Source of the DNA: Olsenella sp.
GTDB lineage: Bacteria; Actinomycetota; Coriobacteriia; Coriobacteriales; Atopobiaceae
Assembly: GCA_015062715.1 (NCBI GenBank)
Contig: SUUD01000104.1
Span: forward strand, 1-7,001
Reading direction: 5' to 3'
Length of the DNA: 7,001 nucleotides
Numbering within the stretch: the first letter of the stretch is position 1; each line of letters begins with the position of its first letter. The notes beneath the pieces were generated by a model, which searched no databases, was not told where the DNA came from, and saw only the letters and a program-made list of their open reading frames with translations. Position numbers and translations under genes: made by a program. Below are positions 1 through 5,846 of the stretch, piece by piece.

Positions 1-130
1 GGGCCAGCCGCTGGTGGGGAGGGGCAAAGCGGGTGCCTCGGAATCGGCTGGGACGGCAGATGCGCCCGGGGACTCACAAGGGGAATCCACAGGCGCATCA
101 CAATTCGCTCTCTGGAGCGGCAATGGGGCG
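1..130. other. Left flank without a supportable gene
   Basis: No recognisable coding sequence lies here. Open frames cross it on both strands, as expected at this GC content, but none translates into a familiar family. A minus-strand ATG frame runs to the window edge and gives a proline-rich, low-complexity product that I do not recognise. An 8-bp inverted repeat, GATGCGCC at 59-66 and GGCGCATC at 92-99, encloses 25 bases and has no U-tract. The stretch is probably the 3' flank of the minus-strand SPFH/RHH operon. Confidence 0.4.
106..119 (-). terminator. Weak hairpin just after the RHH gene
   Basis: On the minus strand, CGCTC-CAGA-GAGCG forms a perfect 5-bp stem with a 4-base loop, about 11 bases after the TAG stop of the RHH gene. 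It is followed by AATTG, not a real U-run. It could contribute to termination of the SPFH/RHH transcript, but the stem is short and the call is tentative. Confidence 0.27.
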
Positions 131-316
131 CTACTGGTCCTCGGGGTGCTCTTCCCCGCCGGCCTTTTTGGGCAGCCGGCCTGCCCGGCGCAGGGCGTCA
201 CGCAGGATGAACTCGACCTGGGCGTTGGCGCTGCGCATGTCGTCGGCCGCCCAGCGCTCGATGGCGCCCCAGACGTCCTCGTCTATGCGCAGGGGGTATT
301 GCTTGCGCTTCGCCAT
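131..316 (-). CDS. Small ribbon-helix-helix (Arc/CopG-like) DNA-binding protein
   Basis: This 61-residue protein has the layout of a ribbon-helix-helix repressor. A basic N-terminus leads into a short beta strand (about residues 6-11, QYPLRI). Two helices follow, roughly 12-26 and 29-45, with the pattern DEDVWGAIERWAADDMRSAN and then VEFILRDALRRAG. RHH proteins dimerise through the strand and insert it into the major groove of short palindromic operators. The gene lies 9 bases downstream of the SPFH stop codon. Its Shine-Dalgarno AGGA overlaps that stop (TAGGAAC), so translation is probably coupled. SPFH genes of Actinobacteria and Firmicutes are often followed by such a small RHH gene, in my recollection. 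The likely role is autorepression at the palindrome at 1392-1413, which is inference. The acidic tail (KKAGGEEHPEDQ) is probably disordered. The antitoxin role of some RHH proteins is less likely because no toxin gene is adjacent. Confidence 0.88.
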   Translation of the reverse strand: MAKRKQYPLRIDEDVWGAIERWAADDMRSANAQVEFILRDALRRAGRLPKKAGGEEHPEDQ

Positions 317-325
317 GTGCCGTTC

Positions 326-1330
326 CTAGTGGTAGAGGGTGCCGGTGTTGAGGACGGGCTGGGCCTCGGAGTCGCCGCAGAGCACGACCATGAGGTTGGA
401 GGCCATGGCCGCCTTGCGCTCGTCGTCGAGCTCGATGTTGCCGCCCTCGGCGAGCTTCTCGACGGCCATGTCGACCATGGACACGGCGCCCTCGACGATC
501 TTCTTGCGCGCGGCGATGATGGCCTCTGCCTGCTGGCGGCGCAGCATGGCCTGGGCGATCTCGGGCGCGTAGGCCAGGTGGGTGAGGCGGGCGTCCACCA
601 CGTCGACGCCGGCCATCTCGAGCCTGCGGTCGAGCTCGACCTTGAGGGCCTCAGATACCTCCTCGATGTTGGTGCGCAGCGTGATGGCCTCGGTCATCGC
701 GTCATCGTCGTCCATGTGGTCGTAGGAGTAGAGGCTGGCCACGTGGCGCAGCGCCGTCTCGGTGACGGTGTAGACGTAGGACTCGTAGTCGTCCACGTCA
801 AAGACGGCCTTGGCCGTGTCGACCACGCGCCACACCACCACGGTCGCGATCTCGATGGGGTTGCCCATCCTGTCGTTGACCTTGATGCGGTCGCCGTTGT
901 AGGTGCGGGCACGGGTCGAGATCTTGGAGCCGTGGGCGTGGTTGCGGCCGAGGTTGACGCCGACCAGCTTGGAGGCGACCTTCTCGGTGGCGTCCTGCTC
1001 TGCCACCTCGCTCGTCATGCCCAGGTTGCGGGAGAAGAACGGGTTGGCCCAGCGGAAGCCCTCGTCGCGCACGGTGCCCTTGTAGTCGCCAAAGAGCACG
1101 CACACGCGGGCCTGTCCGGGCTGCAGGGTGAAGAAGCCGCAGCTCATGACGATGGCGGCCGTGAGGACGGCGCAGTACAGGACGATGAGCAGCGCACCCA
1201 TGCCGCCGTTTCCGGAGTCCAGGGACATGACGCCTCCCACCAAGATGGCAATCGATGCGAGGTACAACACAATGGTGGCGAACAGCATGGCCCAGCCGCT
1301 CGGCGCGTTGATCTTCTTCTCGGTGCTCAT
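326..1330 (-). CDS. SPFH/band-7 (stomatin/prohibitin-like) membrane protein
   Basis: The protein has 334 residues from the ATG at 1330, which is preceded by AAAGGAAC. An in-frame ATG at 1396 would add 22 residues, but it lies inside the predicted -10 region and has no Shine-Dalgarno, so I reject it. Two hydrophobic segments (about 13-35 and 45-65) anchor the N-terminus. The SPFH domain follows at about 66-250, opening with FFTLQPGQARV and containing KVNDRMGNPIEIATVVVWRV at about 150-169. The latter is a hallmark of the bacterial stomatin-like subgroup. A helical stretch (about 252-295, with LAYAPEIAQAMLRRQQAEA) is suited to oligomerisation. SPFH proteins form large membrane-associated assemblies linked to membrane microdomains and protease regulation. 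No substrate can be named here. The polar tail after about residue 300 may carry partner contacts. The gene is first in a two-gene operon with the RHH gene. Confidence 0.93.
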   Translation of the reverse strand: MSTEKKINAPSGWAMLFATIVLYLASIAILVGGVMSLDSGNGGMGALLIVLYCAVLTAAIVMSCGFFTLQPGQARVCVLFGDYKGTVRDEGFRWANPFFSRNLGMTSEVAEQDATEKVASKLVGVNLGRNHAHGSKISTRARTYNGDRIKVNDRMGNPIEIATVVVWRVVDTAKAVFDVDDYESYVYTVTETALRHVASLYSYDHMDDDDAMTEAITLRTNIEEVSEALKVELDRRLEMAGVDVVDARLTHLAYAPEIAQAMLRRQQAEAIIAARKKIVEGAVSMVDMAVEKLAEGGNIELDDERKAAMASNLMVVLCGDSEAQPVLNTGTLYH

Positions 1331-1338
1331 GATCGTTC

Positions 1339-1350
1339 CTTTCGCGAAAG
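1339..1350. repeat. 12-bp perfect palindrome over the SPFH ribosome-binding site
   Basis: CTTTCGCGAAAG reads the same on both strands. On the SPFH mRNA it sits just upstream of the start codon and its 3' half merges into the AAAGGAAC Shine-Dalgarno. It could be a protein-binding site or form a small RNA structure that modulates translation. A palindrome of this length can also occur by chance, so function is unproven. Confidence 0.4.
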
Positions 1351-1391
1351 GCCGTGCGAGCCACTTTGGATCGCGACCACCGGCCTCTGGA

Positions 1392-1424
1392 ATCATTGTG
1401 ATATCACATTGATATGGTTGTCAA
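1392..1424 (-). promoter_or_regulatory. SPFH/RHH operon promoter with palindromic operator
   Basis: On the minus strand a consensus -35, TTGACA (1424-1419), is followed after 18 bases by CACAAT (1400-1395). An alternative -10, TATCAC (1403-1398), has a 15-base spacer. Lying in the spacer and over the -10 is a 22-bp near-perfect palindrome (1392-1413). Its core TGTGATATCACA is perfect, it is flanked by ATCA/TGAT ends, and there is a single symmetric mismatch pair. On the plus strand the element also reads as two direct TGATAT repeats. A repressor here would occlude RNA polymerase. The RHH protein encoded in the same operon is the obvious candidate (inference). The stretch is strikingly AT-rich against its surroundings. 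The predicted transcript leader is about 55-60 bases. Confidence 0.66.
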
Positions 1425-1451
1425 GAAAAACCGGTGGGGTGTCGGTCCGTA

Positions 1452-1532
1452 TGGACGTTCTGTGGCGCTTTTGGCGATAAACGTCGCCCACATGCGCTAT
1501 CGTCATCAAGAAACGCCACGTCACGCAAGGAG
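1452..1532 (+). promoter_or_regulatory. dgt upstream region: possible promoter and RBS
   Basis: A weak sigma-70-like pair is TGGACG (1452-1457), an 18-base spacer, and GATAAA (1476-1481). A second possible -10 is TATCGT (1498-1503), without a convincing -35. Two short inverted repeats lie here: GTCC-GTAT-GGAC, overlapping the -35, and GGCGA/TCGCC at 1473-1477 and 1484-1488, overlapping the -10. The ribosome-binding site AAGGAG (1527-1532) is strong, with 5 bases to the ATG at 1538. The start-deciding RBS is convincing; the promoter hexamers are not. Confidence 0.35.
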
Positions 1533-1537
1533 TAGCC

Positions 1538-2773
1538 ATGCGAGGGGACCACCCGACCAACCCATTCGCGCCCAACCTGCCCCACGAGCTCTCGCCCGAG
1601 GCCGAGCAGAGGGTGCGCGAGCTACAGGCCACCGGCCGCATGAGCGAGTTCGCCACGCCAGACTCCGCCGTCCTGCGCCGCGACCCCGAGCACGACCGGG
1701 CGAGCGTGCTGCGCCCGGCCTTCGTGCGCGACTCCGACAAGATCTGCCACATCCCCGCCTACAACCGCCTGGCCGGCAAGACGCAGGTGTTCTCGTTCCG
1801 CGCCAACGACGACCTCACCCGCCGCGGCCTGCACGTGCAGCTGGTGGCGCGCATCGCGCGCGACATCTCGCGGGCGCTGGGGCTCAACGTCAAGCTCACC
1901 GAGGCCATCGCCCTGGGCCACGACATCGGCCACACGCCCTTCGGCCACGCCGGGGAGCGCTTCCTGAACGACGTCTACCACGCCCGCACGGGCAAGTGGT
2001 TCTTCCACAACGTCCAGAGCGTGCGCGTGCTCGACGTCCTGTACGGGCGCAACCTGGCGCTCCAGACGCTCGATGGCGTCATCTGCCACAACGGCGAGTT
2101 CGAGCAGCAGGTCCTCGAGGTGGGCGACGTCCACGACTTCGAGGCCTTCGACCAGATGGTCGCCGACTGCTGGGCCACGGGCGGGGAAAAGATCCGCACC
2201 CTCAGGCCGTCGACCATCGAGGGCTGCGTGGTGCGCGTGTCCGACATCATCGCCTACGTGGGCAAGGACCGCCAGGACGCGGTCTCGGCCCACCTGCTCG
2301 AGCCCGACGCCTTTGCCGACGGGCTGGGCGGCGCCTACAACTCGTGGGCGCTCTCGACCTTTGGGACCGACATCGTCGAGCACAGCCTGGGCAAGCCCCG
2401 CATCGAGATGAGCGAGGAGGCCTTTGCCGAGATGCGCCGCGCCAAGCGCGAGAACTACGAGCTCATCTACGGCGACGCCGAGGTCACGGGCGACCTCACC
2501 GACGACGTGGCCTCGATCTTCCACGCGCTGTACGATGCGGTCCTGGACGACATCGCCGCCGGGCGGGAGGAGTCCCCGGTCTTCAGGCACCACATCGTGC
2601 GCCTGGACGAGTACCTCTCGCACTACGGGCACCGCTACGAGTGGGAGGCCGACCCCGACCTCACGGCGGTCGACTTCATCTCGTCCATGACCGACGACTA
2701 CTTCATCCAGCTGGCCGAGCACCTCTTCCCCGAGGCGGCCGAGCTCTTCCCGCGCCGCGGCTTCTTCGTGTGA
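1538..2773 (+). CDS. dgt: HD-domain deoxyguanosinetriphosphate triphosphohydrolase-like protein
   Basis: This 411-residue enzyme belongs to the dGTPase family, which splits dNTPs into deoxynucleoside and tripolyphosphate and so controls dNTP pools in the cytoplasm. The N-terminal family signature reads RDSDKICHIPAYNRLAGKTQ (residues 64-83). Metal-site candidates of the HD domain are His99 (GLHVQLVARIAR), His128-Asp129 in GHDIGHTPFGHAGE, and Asp236 in VSDIIAYVGKD. All the expected ligands are present, so it should be active. The His99 motif has RRGLH where classical Dgt has RLTHS, which suggests the dGTPase-like subgroup and leaves substrate preference open. The remaining C-terminal half is the helical HD-associated region. 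The length is ordinary for the family. The start has AAGGAG 5 bases upstream. The stop TGA lies inside the left arm of the palindrome at 2769-2912. The gene stands alone, convergent with the C26 hydrolase. Confidence 0.9.
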   Translation: MRGDHPTNPFAPNLPHELSPEAEQRVRELQATGRMSEFATPDSAVLRRDPEHDRASVLRPAFVRDSDKICHIPAYNRLAGKTQVFSFRANDDLTRRGLHVQLVARIARDISRALGLNVKLTEAIALGHDIGHTPFGHAGERFLNDVYHARTGKWFFHNVQSVRVLDVLYGRNLALQTLDGVICHNGEFEQQVLEVGDVHDFEAFDQMVADCWATGGEKIRTLRPSTIEGCVVRVSDIIAYVGKDRQDAVSAHLLEPDAFADGLGGAYNSWALSTFGTDIVEHSLGKPRIEMSEEAFAEMRRAKRENYELIYGDAEVTGDLTDDVASIFHALYDAVLDDIAAGREESPVFRHHIVRLDEYLSHYGHRYEWEADPDLTAVDFISSMTDDYFIQLAEHLFPEAAELFPRRGFFV

Positions 2774-2912
2774 GGCGGCCGGGGAGACAGCTGGGGACGG
2801 TTCTGGTTTGTCTCAGAGACAGCTGGGGACGGGTTTGGTGGACCAAACCCGTCCCCAGCTGTCTCTGAGACAAACCAGAACCGTCCCCAGCTGTCTCCCC
2901 GGCCGCCTCACA
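2769..2912. repeat. 144-bp palindrome with perfect 71-bp arms between convergent genes
   Basis: Left arm 2769-2839 and right arm 2842-2910/2912 are exact reverse complements, with only GG (2840-2841) at the centre. I checked this base by base. The palindrome includes the stop codons of both flanking genes (2771-2773 plus, 2908-2910 minus) and fills the whole intergenic space. Either transcript would form a hairpin of about 70 bp. A bidirectional terminator role is therefore plausible, although no U-tract follows and intrinsic termination would be atypical; the hairpin could also block 3' exonuclease decay. Beyond the arms the sequences are unrelated gene ends, so this is not a simple large inverted duplication. 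It resembles GGGGACGG-containing dispersed palindromes I recall from several bacterial groups, but copy number in this genome cannot be seen here. Confidence 0.96.
2784..2897. repeat. Four copies of a 17-bp motif, GAGACAGCTGGGGACGG
   Basis: Each arm of the palindrome contains the motif twice, 32 bp apart. Direct copies are at 2784-2800 and 2816-2832, and reverse copies at 2849-2865 and 2881-2897. All four are identical. Between the copies lies a TTCTGGTTT-containing spacer ending in GTCTC, which itself pairs with GAGAC of the next copy (GTCTC-A-GAGAC at 2810-2820). The whole thus looks like a composite of a smaller repeat unit. REP-like or MITE-like dispersed elements are built this way. No transposase is present in the window. 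Confidence 0.9.
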
Positions 2913-3729
2913 TGCGCTGGCGGGCGGCCTCCACGAACGCCTCGAAGAGCTGGGGGTTGTCGCCGTTGATCTCGGGGTGCCACTGCACGCCCAGGAAGAA
3001 GGTCTTCTCGGGGAACTCGAGGCCCTCGGGGGTGCCGTCGGTGGCGTGGCAGGTGATGGACCCACCCGCCGCGGGGCTCGAGATGGCCTGGTGGTGGATC
3101 GAGTTGACGCCCAGGTCGCAGCCGCCGAGGATCTGGGCCAGGCGGCTGCCCTCCTGCGCGTGAACGCGGTGGCAGGGACGGGTGAAGGGCGCCTCCATGA
3201 GGTGCAGGTCTGCCACGAACCCCTGCTGCTCGGAGACGTCGCGCACCATGCGCCCGCCCAAGGCGACGTTCATGACCTGCATGCCGCGGCAGATGCCCAG
3301 GCAGGGCAGGTCCATCTCCCAGGCCGTGTTGACGAGGGCCTGCTCAAAGTCGTCGCGGGTGCGGCAGACGTAGGCAACCTCGGCCTTCGACCACTCCTCG
3401 TACGCCTTGCCGCCAAACGCCTCGGGGTCGATGTCGCCGCCGCCGGTGAGCAGCAGGCCGTCGACCCGCTCGAGCAGGGGCCTCACGAGGTCGGTGGCCC
3501 CGTCTTCGCAGGGGAGTGCCACGGGGATGCCGCCGGCGAGGATGACGGCCCTCACGTAGGTCCTGGTGACCTGCATGCTCTCGCCCTTGTCGTAGTCGGG
3601 GTGCGAGCTGATCCCGATGAGGGGATGCCGACGAGGGTCCTCGCCCGCTCGGGCCTCCTCCTGGGCGGTCGCCACGCGCAGCGCGGTGAGGTCGACGCCA
3701 AGCGTCTCGTTGTCCTTGCAGTCCGACAT
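2908..3729 (-). CDS. Class-I glutamine amidotransferase-like hydrolase (peptidase C26, gamma-glutamyl-GABA hydrolase family)
   Basis: This 273-residue protein starts at the ATG at 3729, which lies 9 bases after AAGGAG. An ATG two codons upstream is only 3 bases from that site, and a TTG 11 codons upstream is a weaker choice. The fold is a class-I amidotransferase domain from about residue 36 (HPLIGISSHP). LLLTGGGDIDPEAFGG (about 92-107) is typical of the PuuD-like C26 family. The nucleophile elbow is LGICRGMQVMNV with Cys147, and the catalytic partners are His251 and Glu253 in GVQWHPE. The triad is intact. Relatives hydrolyse gamma-glutamyl bonds, for example gamma-glutamyl-GABA in putrescine breakdown. 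No putrescine genes are nearby, so the substrate is unknown and I give no gene symbol. The first 35 residues are a polar extension not needed for the fold. The stop codon lies within the right arm of the palindrome. Confidence 0.88.
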   Translation of the reverse strand: MSDCKDNETLGVDLTALRVATAQEEARAGEDPRRHPLIGISSHPDYDKGESMQVTRTYVRAVILAGGIPVALPCEDGATDLVRPLLERVDGLLLTGGGDIDPEAFGGKAYEEWSKAEVAYVCRTRDDFEQALVNTAWEMDLPCLGICRGMQVMNVALGGRMVRDVSEQQGFVADLHLMEAPFTRPCHRVHAQEGSRLAQILGGCDLGVNSIHHQAISSPAAGGSITCHATDGTPEGLEFPEKTFFLGVQWHPEINGDNPQLFEAFVEAARQRM

Positions 3730-3833
3730 GGTCATGGGCTCCTTGCCTGCGTGCGCGGCCAATCACTTAAAGCCAACTGTAAGCCATGCACAAGGATACG
3801 TGTTGTTGCCGTCCTCGGGGCCAGTAGGTGAAG

Positions 3834-3839
3834 TATAGT
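3834..3839 (+). promoter_or_regulatory. -10 element for rarA, probable leaderless transcript
   Basis: TATAGT matches five of six bases of the -10 consensus and ends 7 bases before the rarA ATG at 3847, so transcription would begin at or next to the start codon. No Shine-Dalgarno is properly placed; the nearest purine-rich run (AGGTGAAG) is too far upstream and overlaps the -10 region. No good -35 is visible at 16-18 bases. The 117-bp gap also has to hold the divergent C26-hydrolase promoter, for which I see no convincing hexamers. Confidence 0.5.
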
Positions 3840-3846
3840 TTCCCGT

Positions 3847-5199
3847 ATGGACACGCTTTTCACAGAAGCCGAACGCTACAAGCGAAACGCAAACGCCCCG
3901 CTTGCCGTCCGCATGCGCCCCAGGACCCTCGACGAGTTCGTGGGCCAGCGACAGGCGGTGGGCGAGGGCTCGTGGCTGCGCCGTGCCATCGAGCGCGACG
4001 TGCTGTCGTCGGTCATCCTGTACGGCCCGGCGGGGACGGGCAAGACCACCCTCGCCCGGATCGTCGCCAACACCACGCACGCCGAGTTCGTCGAGGTCTC
4101 GGCCATCACGGGCACCGTCAAGGACCTCCGGCGCGAGATCGAGGCCGCCGAGGGGCGCCTGCTCTCCCAGGGCCGGCGCACCATCCTGTTCGTGGACGAG
4201 ATCCACCGCTTCAACCGCTCCCAGCAGGACGCCCTGCTGCACGCGGTCGAGGACCGCGTGGTGGTGCTCGTGGGCGCCACCACCGAGAACCCCTACTTCG
4301 AGGTCAACTCCGCCCTGCTCTCGCGCTCGCGCGTGGTCGAGCTCCAGGCGCTCTCCGACGACGACATCCGCCATGTGGTCGAGCGCGCCCTGGCAGACGA
4401 GCATGGCCTCGCCGGGCGCTTCGTGCTCGAGGAGGACGCCCTCGACGAGATCGTCACCCTTTCGGGCGGGGATGCCCGCTCCGCGCTCACCACCCTCGAG
4501 CTTGCCAGCCAGCTGGCGGGGCCGGCGGGGGAGGACGAGGGCCAGGCGCCGCACATCACGCTGGCCGACGTCGCCGACGCCAACCCGCGGCGGGGCCTGC
4601 CCTACGACAAGTCCGGCGACATGCACTACGACATCATCTCGGCCTTCATCAAGTCGATGCGCGGCAGCGACCCCGACGCCGCGCTCTACTGGCTCGCCCG
4701 GATGATCGACGCGGGCGAGGACCCCAAGTTCATAGCCCGGCGCATCTTCATCCTGGCGTCCGAGGACATCGGCAACGCCGACCCCCAGGCCCTGCTCGTC
4801 GCCGAGGCCGCCTTCAGGGCCACCGAGGTCATCGGCTATCCCGAGTGCCGCATCAACCTGGCCCAGGCCGTCGTCTACATGGCGCTCGCGCCCAAGAGCA
4901 ACGCGGCCGAGGCGGGCATCGACGCCGCCCTCGCCGAGGTGCGGCAGGGCCCGCGCCGCGAGGTGCCCAGCTACCTGCGCGACCGGCACCGCCCCGGCTC
5001 AGACGAGTACGGGACCTACCTCTACCCGCACAACTTCGAGGGGGGCTGGGTCGACCAGCGCTACCTGCCCGAGGGCCTCGAGCGCGGCGCCTTCTGGCAC
5101 CCCAGCCCGCGGGGCTGGGAGGCGTGGCGCGTCGAGGCGACCGCACGCGATCGCGCCGAGGGGACCGCTCCCAACACAACTCCCGGCGCGAACGGCTAA
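3847..5199 (+). CDS. rarA: Replication-associated recombination protein A (AAA+ ATPase)
   Basis: This 450-residue protein is the bacterial homologue of Mgs1/WRNIP1. It acts at stalled or gapped replication forks with SSB and RecA. Motifs occur in the right order: APLAVRMRPRTLDEFVGQ (17-34); Walker A GPAGTGKT (60-67, Lys66); Walker B ILFVDEIHRFN (113-123, Asp117/Glu118); sensor 1 ATTENP (Asn148) leading to NSALLSRSRV with candidate arginine fingers Arg160/162; and sensor 2 GGDARSALTTLE (Arg211). The C-terminal tetramerisation/MgsA domain follows (DKSGDMHYDIISAFIKSMRG, about 255-273, through YPHNFEGGWVDQ). The length is usual for the family, with a short disordered tail (about 432-450). The start fits family alignments, but the gene has no Shine-Dalgarno and probably gives a leaderless mRNA. 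Its stop codon overlaps the TAAAAT of the next promoter. Confidence 0.96.
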   Translation: MDTLFTEAERYKRNANAPLAVRMRPRTLDEFVGQRQAVGEGSWLRRAIERDVLSSVILYGPAGTGKTTLARIVANTTHAEFVEVSAITGTVKDLRREIEAAEGRLLSQGRRTILFVDEIHRFNRSQQDALLHAVEDRVVVLVGATTENPYFEVNSALLSRSRVVELQALSDDDIRHVVERALADEHGLAGRFVLEEDALDEIVTLSGGDARSALTTLELASQLAGPAGEDEGQAPHITLADVADANPRRGLPYDKSGDMHYDIISAFIKSMRGSDPDAALYWLARMIDAGEDPKFIARRIFILASEDIGNADPQALLVAEAAFRATEVIGYPECRINLAQAVVYMALAPKSNAAEAGIDAALAEVRQGPRREVPSYLRDRHRPGSDEYGTYLYPHNFEGGWVDQRYLPEGLERGAFWHPSPRGWEAWRVEATARDRAEGTAPNTTPGANG

Positions 5200-5260
5200 A
5201 ATCTATGTGTTGGGCATGCGGTGCCATCTCGCCGCGCCCGTATCGTCCGAACGAGGAGGA
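5197..5260 (+). promoter_or_regulatory. Possible promoter and RBS of the DUF948/anti-sigma/sigma operon
   Basis: TAAAAT (5197-5202) is a good -10 candidate that reuses the rarA TAA stop codon. No matching -35 is found at 16-18 bases, so recognition by an alternative sigma or an activator is possible, or the operon may be read through from rarA. The leader would be roughly 58 bases. The Shine-Dalgarno AGGAGGA (5254-5260), 6 bases before the ATG at 5267, is the strongest in the window and settles that start. Confidence 0.42.
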
Positions 5261-5266
5261 TTCCAC

Positions 5267-5824
5267 ATGAACATCGCAGGACTCGCACCCATCGACATCG
5301 CCCTCGTCGCGCTCGCGGTTGCCGGCGTCTGGGCCGTCATCGAGGTCGCCCTCACGCTGCGTGGCGTCCGCAGCTCGCTCGGTGAAGTCATGTCCTCCGT
5401 CAACCAGACCATCAACGAGCTCAACCCCGTCATCGCCAAGCTCGATGGCGTCGCCGACGAGCTCAACCCCGTCGTCAAGCAGGTCGAGCCGCTGCTCGAG
5501 AAGACCGGCACGGCCGTCGACGCGCTCTCGCTCGACCTCATCCGCGTCGAGGAGATCCTCGGTGACGTGTCCTCCGTCACCGGCACCGCCACCAACGTCA
5601 CCGGCGCCGTGAGCAAGGTCACCGGGTCGGCCGCCGATGCCGCCGCCGGCCTCATCGGCAAGATCACCCGCAAGGGCGGCGAGGCCGAGCCCGCGCGCCT
5701 GGGTGCCGTCGAGCATGCCCCCGCCCCCAAGGCCGAGGCCCCCGCACCTGCGGATGACGCCCCGGCCGGCAAGGGCAGCGGCTACTTCACCTACAAGCCC
5801 GCCGACGAGGCCGACGGCGAGTAG
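5267..5824 (+). CDS. DUF948-like single-pass membrane protein
   Basis: This 185-residue protein uses the ATG at 5267, chosen for its AGGAGGA site; a GTG 20 codons upstream has none. A hydrophobic segment (about 8-30) near the N-terminus forms a membrane anchor, followed by Arg residues that suggest the rest is cytoplasmic. Residues 33-135 are predicted helical and largely heptad-like, with a short duplication, ELNPV at 51-55 and again at 65-69. A Val/Thr/Ala-rich amphipathic stretch (about 98-130) resembles the LEA/apolipoprotein-like repeats of DUF948 and YtxH-type stress proteins. The tail (about 137-170) is Pro/Ala/Glu-rich and ends with GSGYFTYKPADEADGE. No catalytic motif is visible. It heads an operon with an anti-sigma-like protein (22-bp gap) and a sigma factor, so a role in envelope stress or in membrane control of the sigma factor is possible. 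This is inference; the family has no firm function. Confidence 0.8.
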   Translation: MNIAGLAPIDIALVALAVAGVWAVIEVALTLRGVRSSLGEVMSSVNQTINELNPVIAKLDGVADELNPVVKQVEPLLEKTGTAVDALSLDLIRVEEILGDVSSVTGTATNVTGAVSKVTGSAADAAAGLIGKITRKGGEAEPARLGAVEHAPAPKAEAPAPADDAPAGKGSGYFTYKPADEADGE

Positions 5825-5846
5825 GCAGACGAGGGAGCGAGATACC

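Noticed and set aside
59..99. GATGCGCC/GGCGCATC inverted repeat as a terminator
   Set aside because: An 8-bp stem with a 25-base loop and no U-tract is too weak to call as a feature of its own.
1330..1396. Longer 356-residue form of the SPFH protein starting at 1396
   Set aside because: The ATG lies in the predicted -10/operator region with no ribosome-binding site; the ATG at 1330 has AAAGGAAC.
14..1480. 488-residue plus-strand open frame across the SPFH/RHH genes
   Set aside because: It is antisense to two well-recognised genes, has no family resemblance and a composition (Val/Gly/His/Asp-rich) typical of the complement of GC-rich coding DNA.
1622..2722. 366-residue minus-strand frame antisense to dgt
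   Set aside because: Shadow of the HD-domain gene, with no Shine-Dalgarno or recognisable domain.
1414..2868. 484-residue plus-strand frame over dgt
   Set aside because: Arg/Pro/Ala-rich shadow in another frame of dgt. Its end is simply translated palindrome sequence.
2784..2897. CRISPR-like array
   Set aside because: Only two direct copies per arm with identical spacers and an overall palindrome; no cas genes.
2769..2912. Assembly chimera as the explanation for the central palindrome
   Set aside because: The sequences on either side are different, intact genes whose reading frames end exactly at the arms, so a simple fold-back artefact does not fit. Still worth a read check.
2703..3065. 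120-residue minus-strand frame through the palindrome
   Set aside because: It overlaps the C26 gene and the palindrome, and its residues come from repeat DNA. Such frames are commonly mis-annotated as hypothetical proteins.
3763..4989. 408-residue minus-strand frame antisense to rarA
   Set aside because: Antisense shadow of a clear AAA+ gene.
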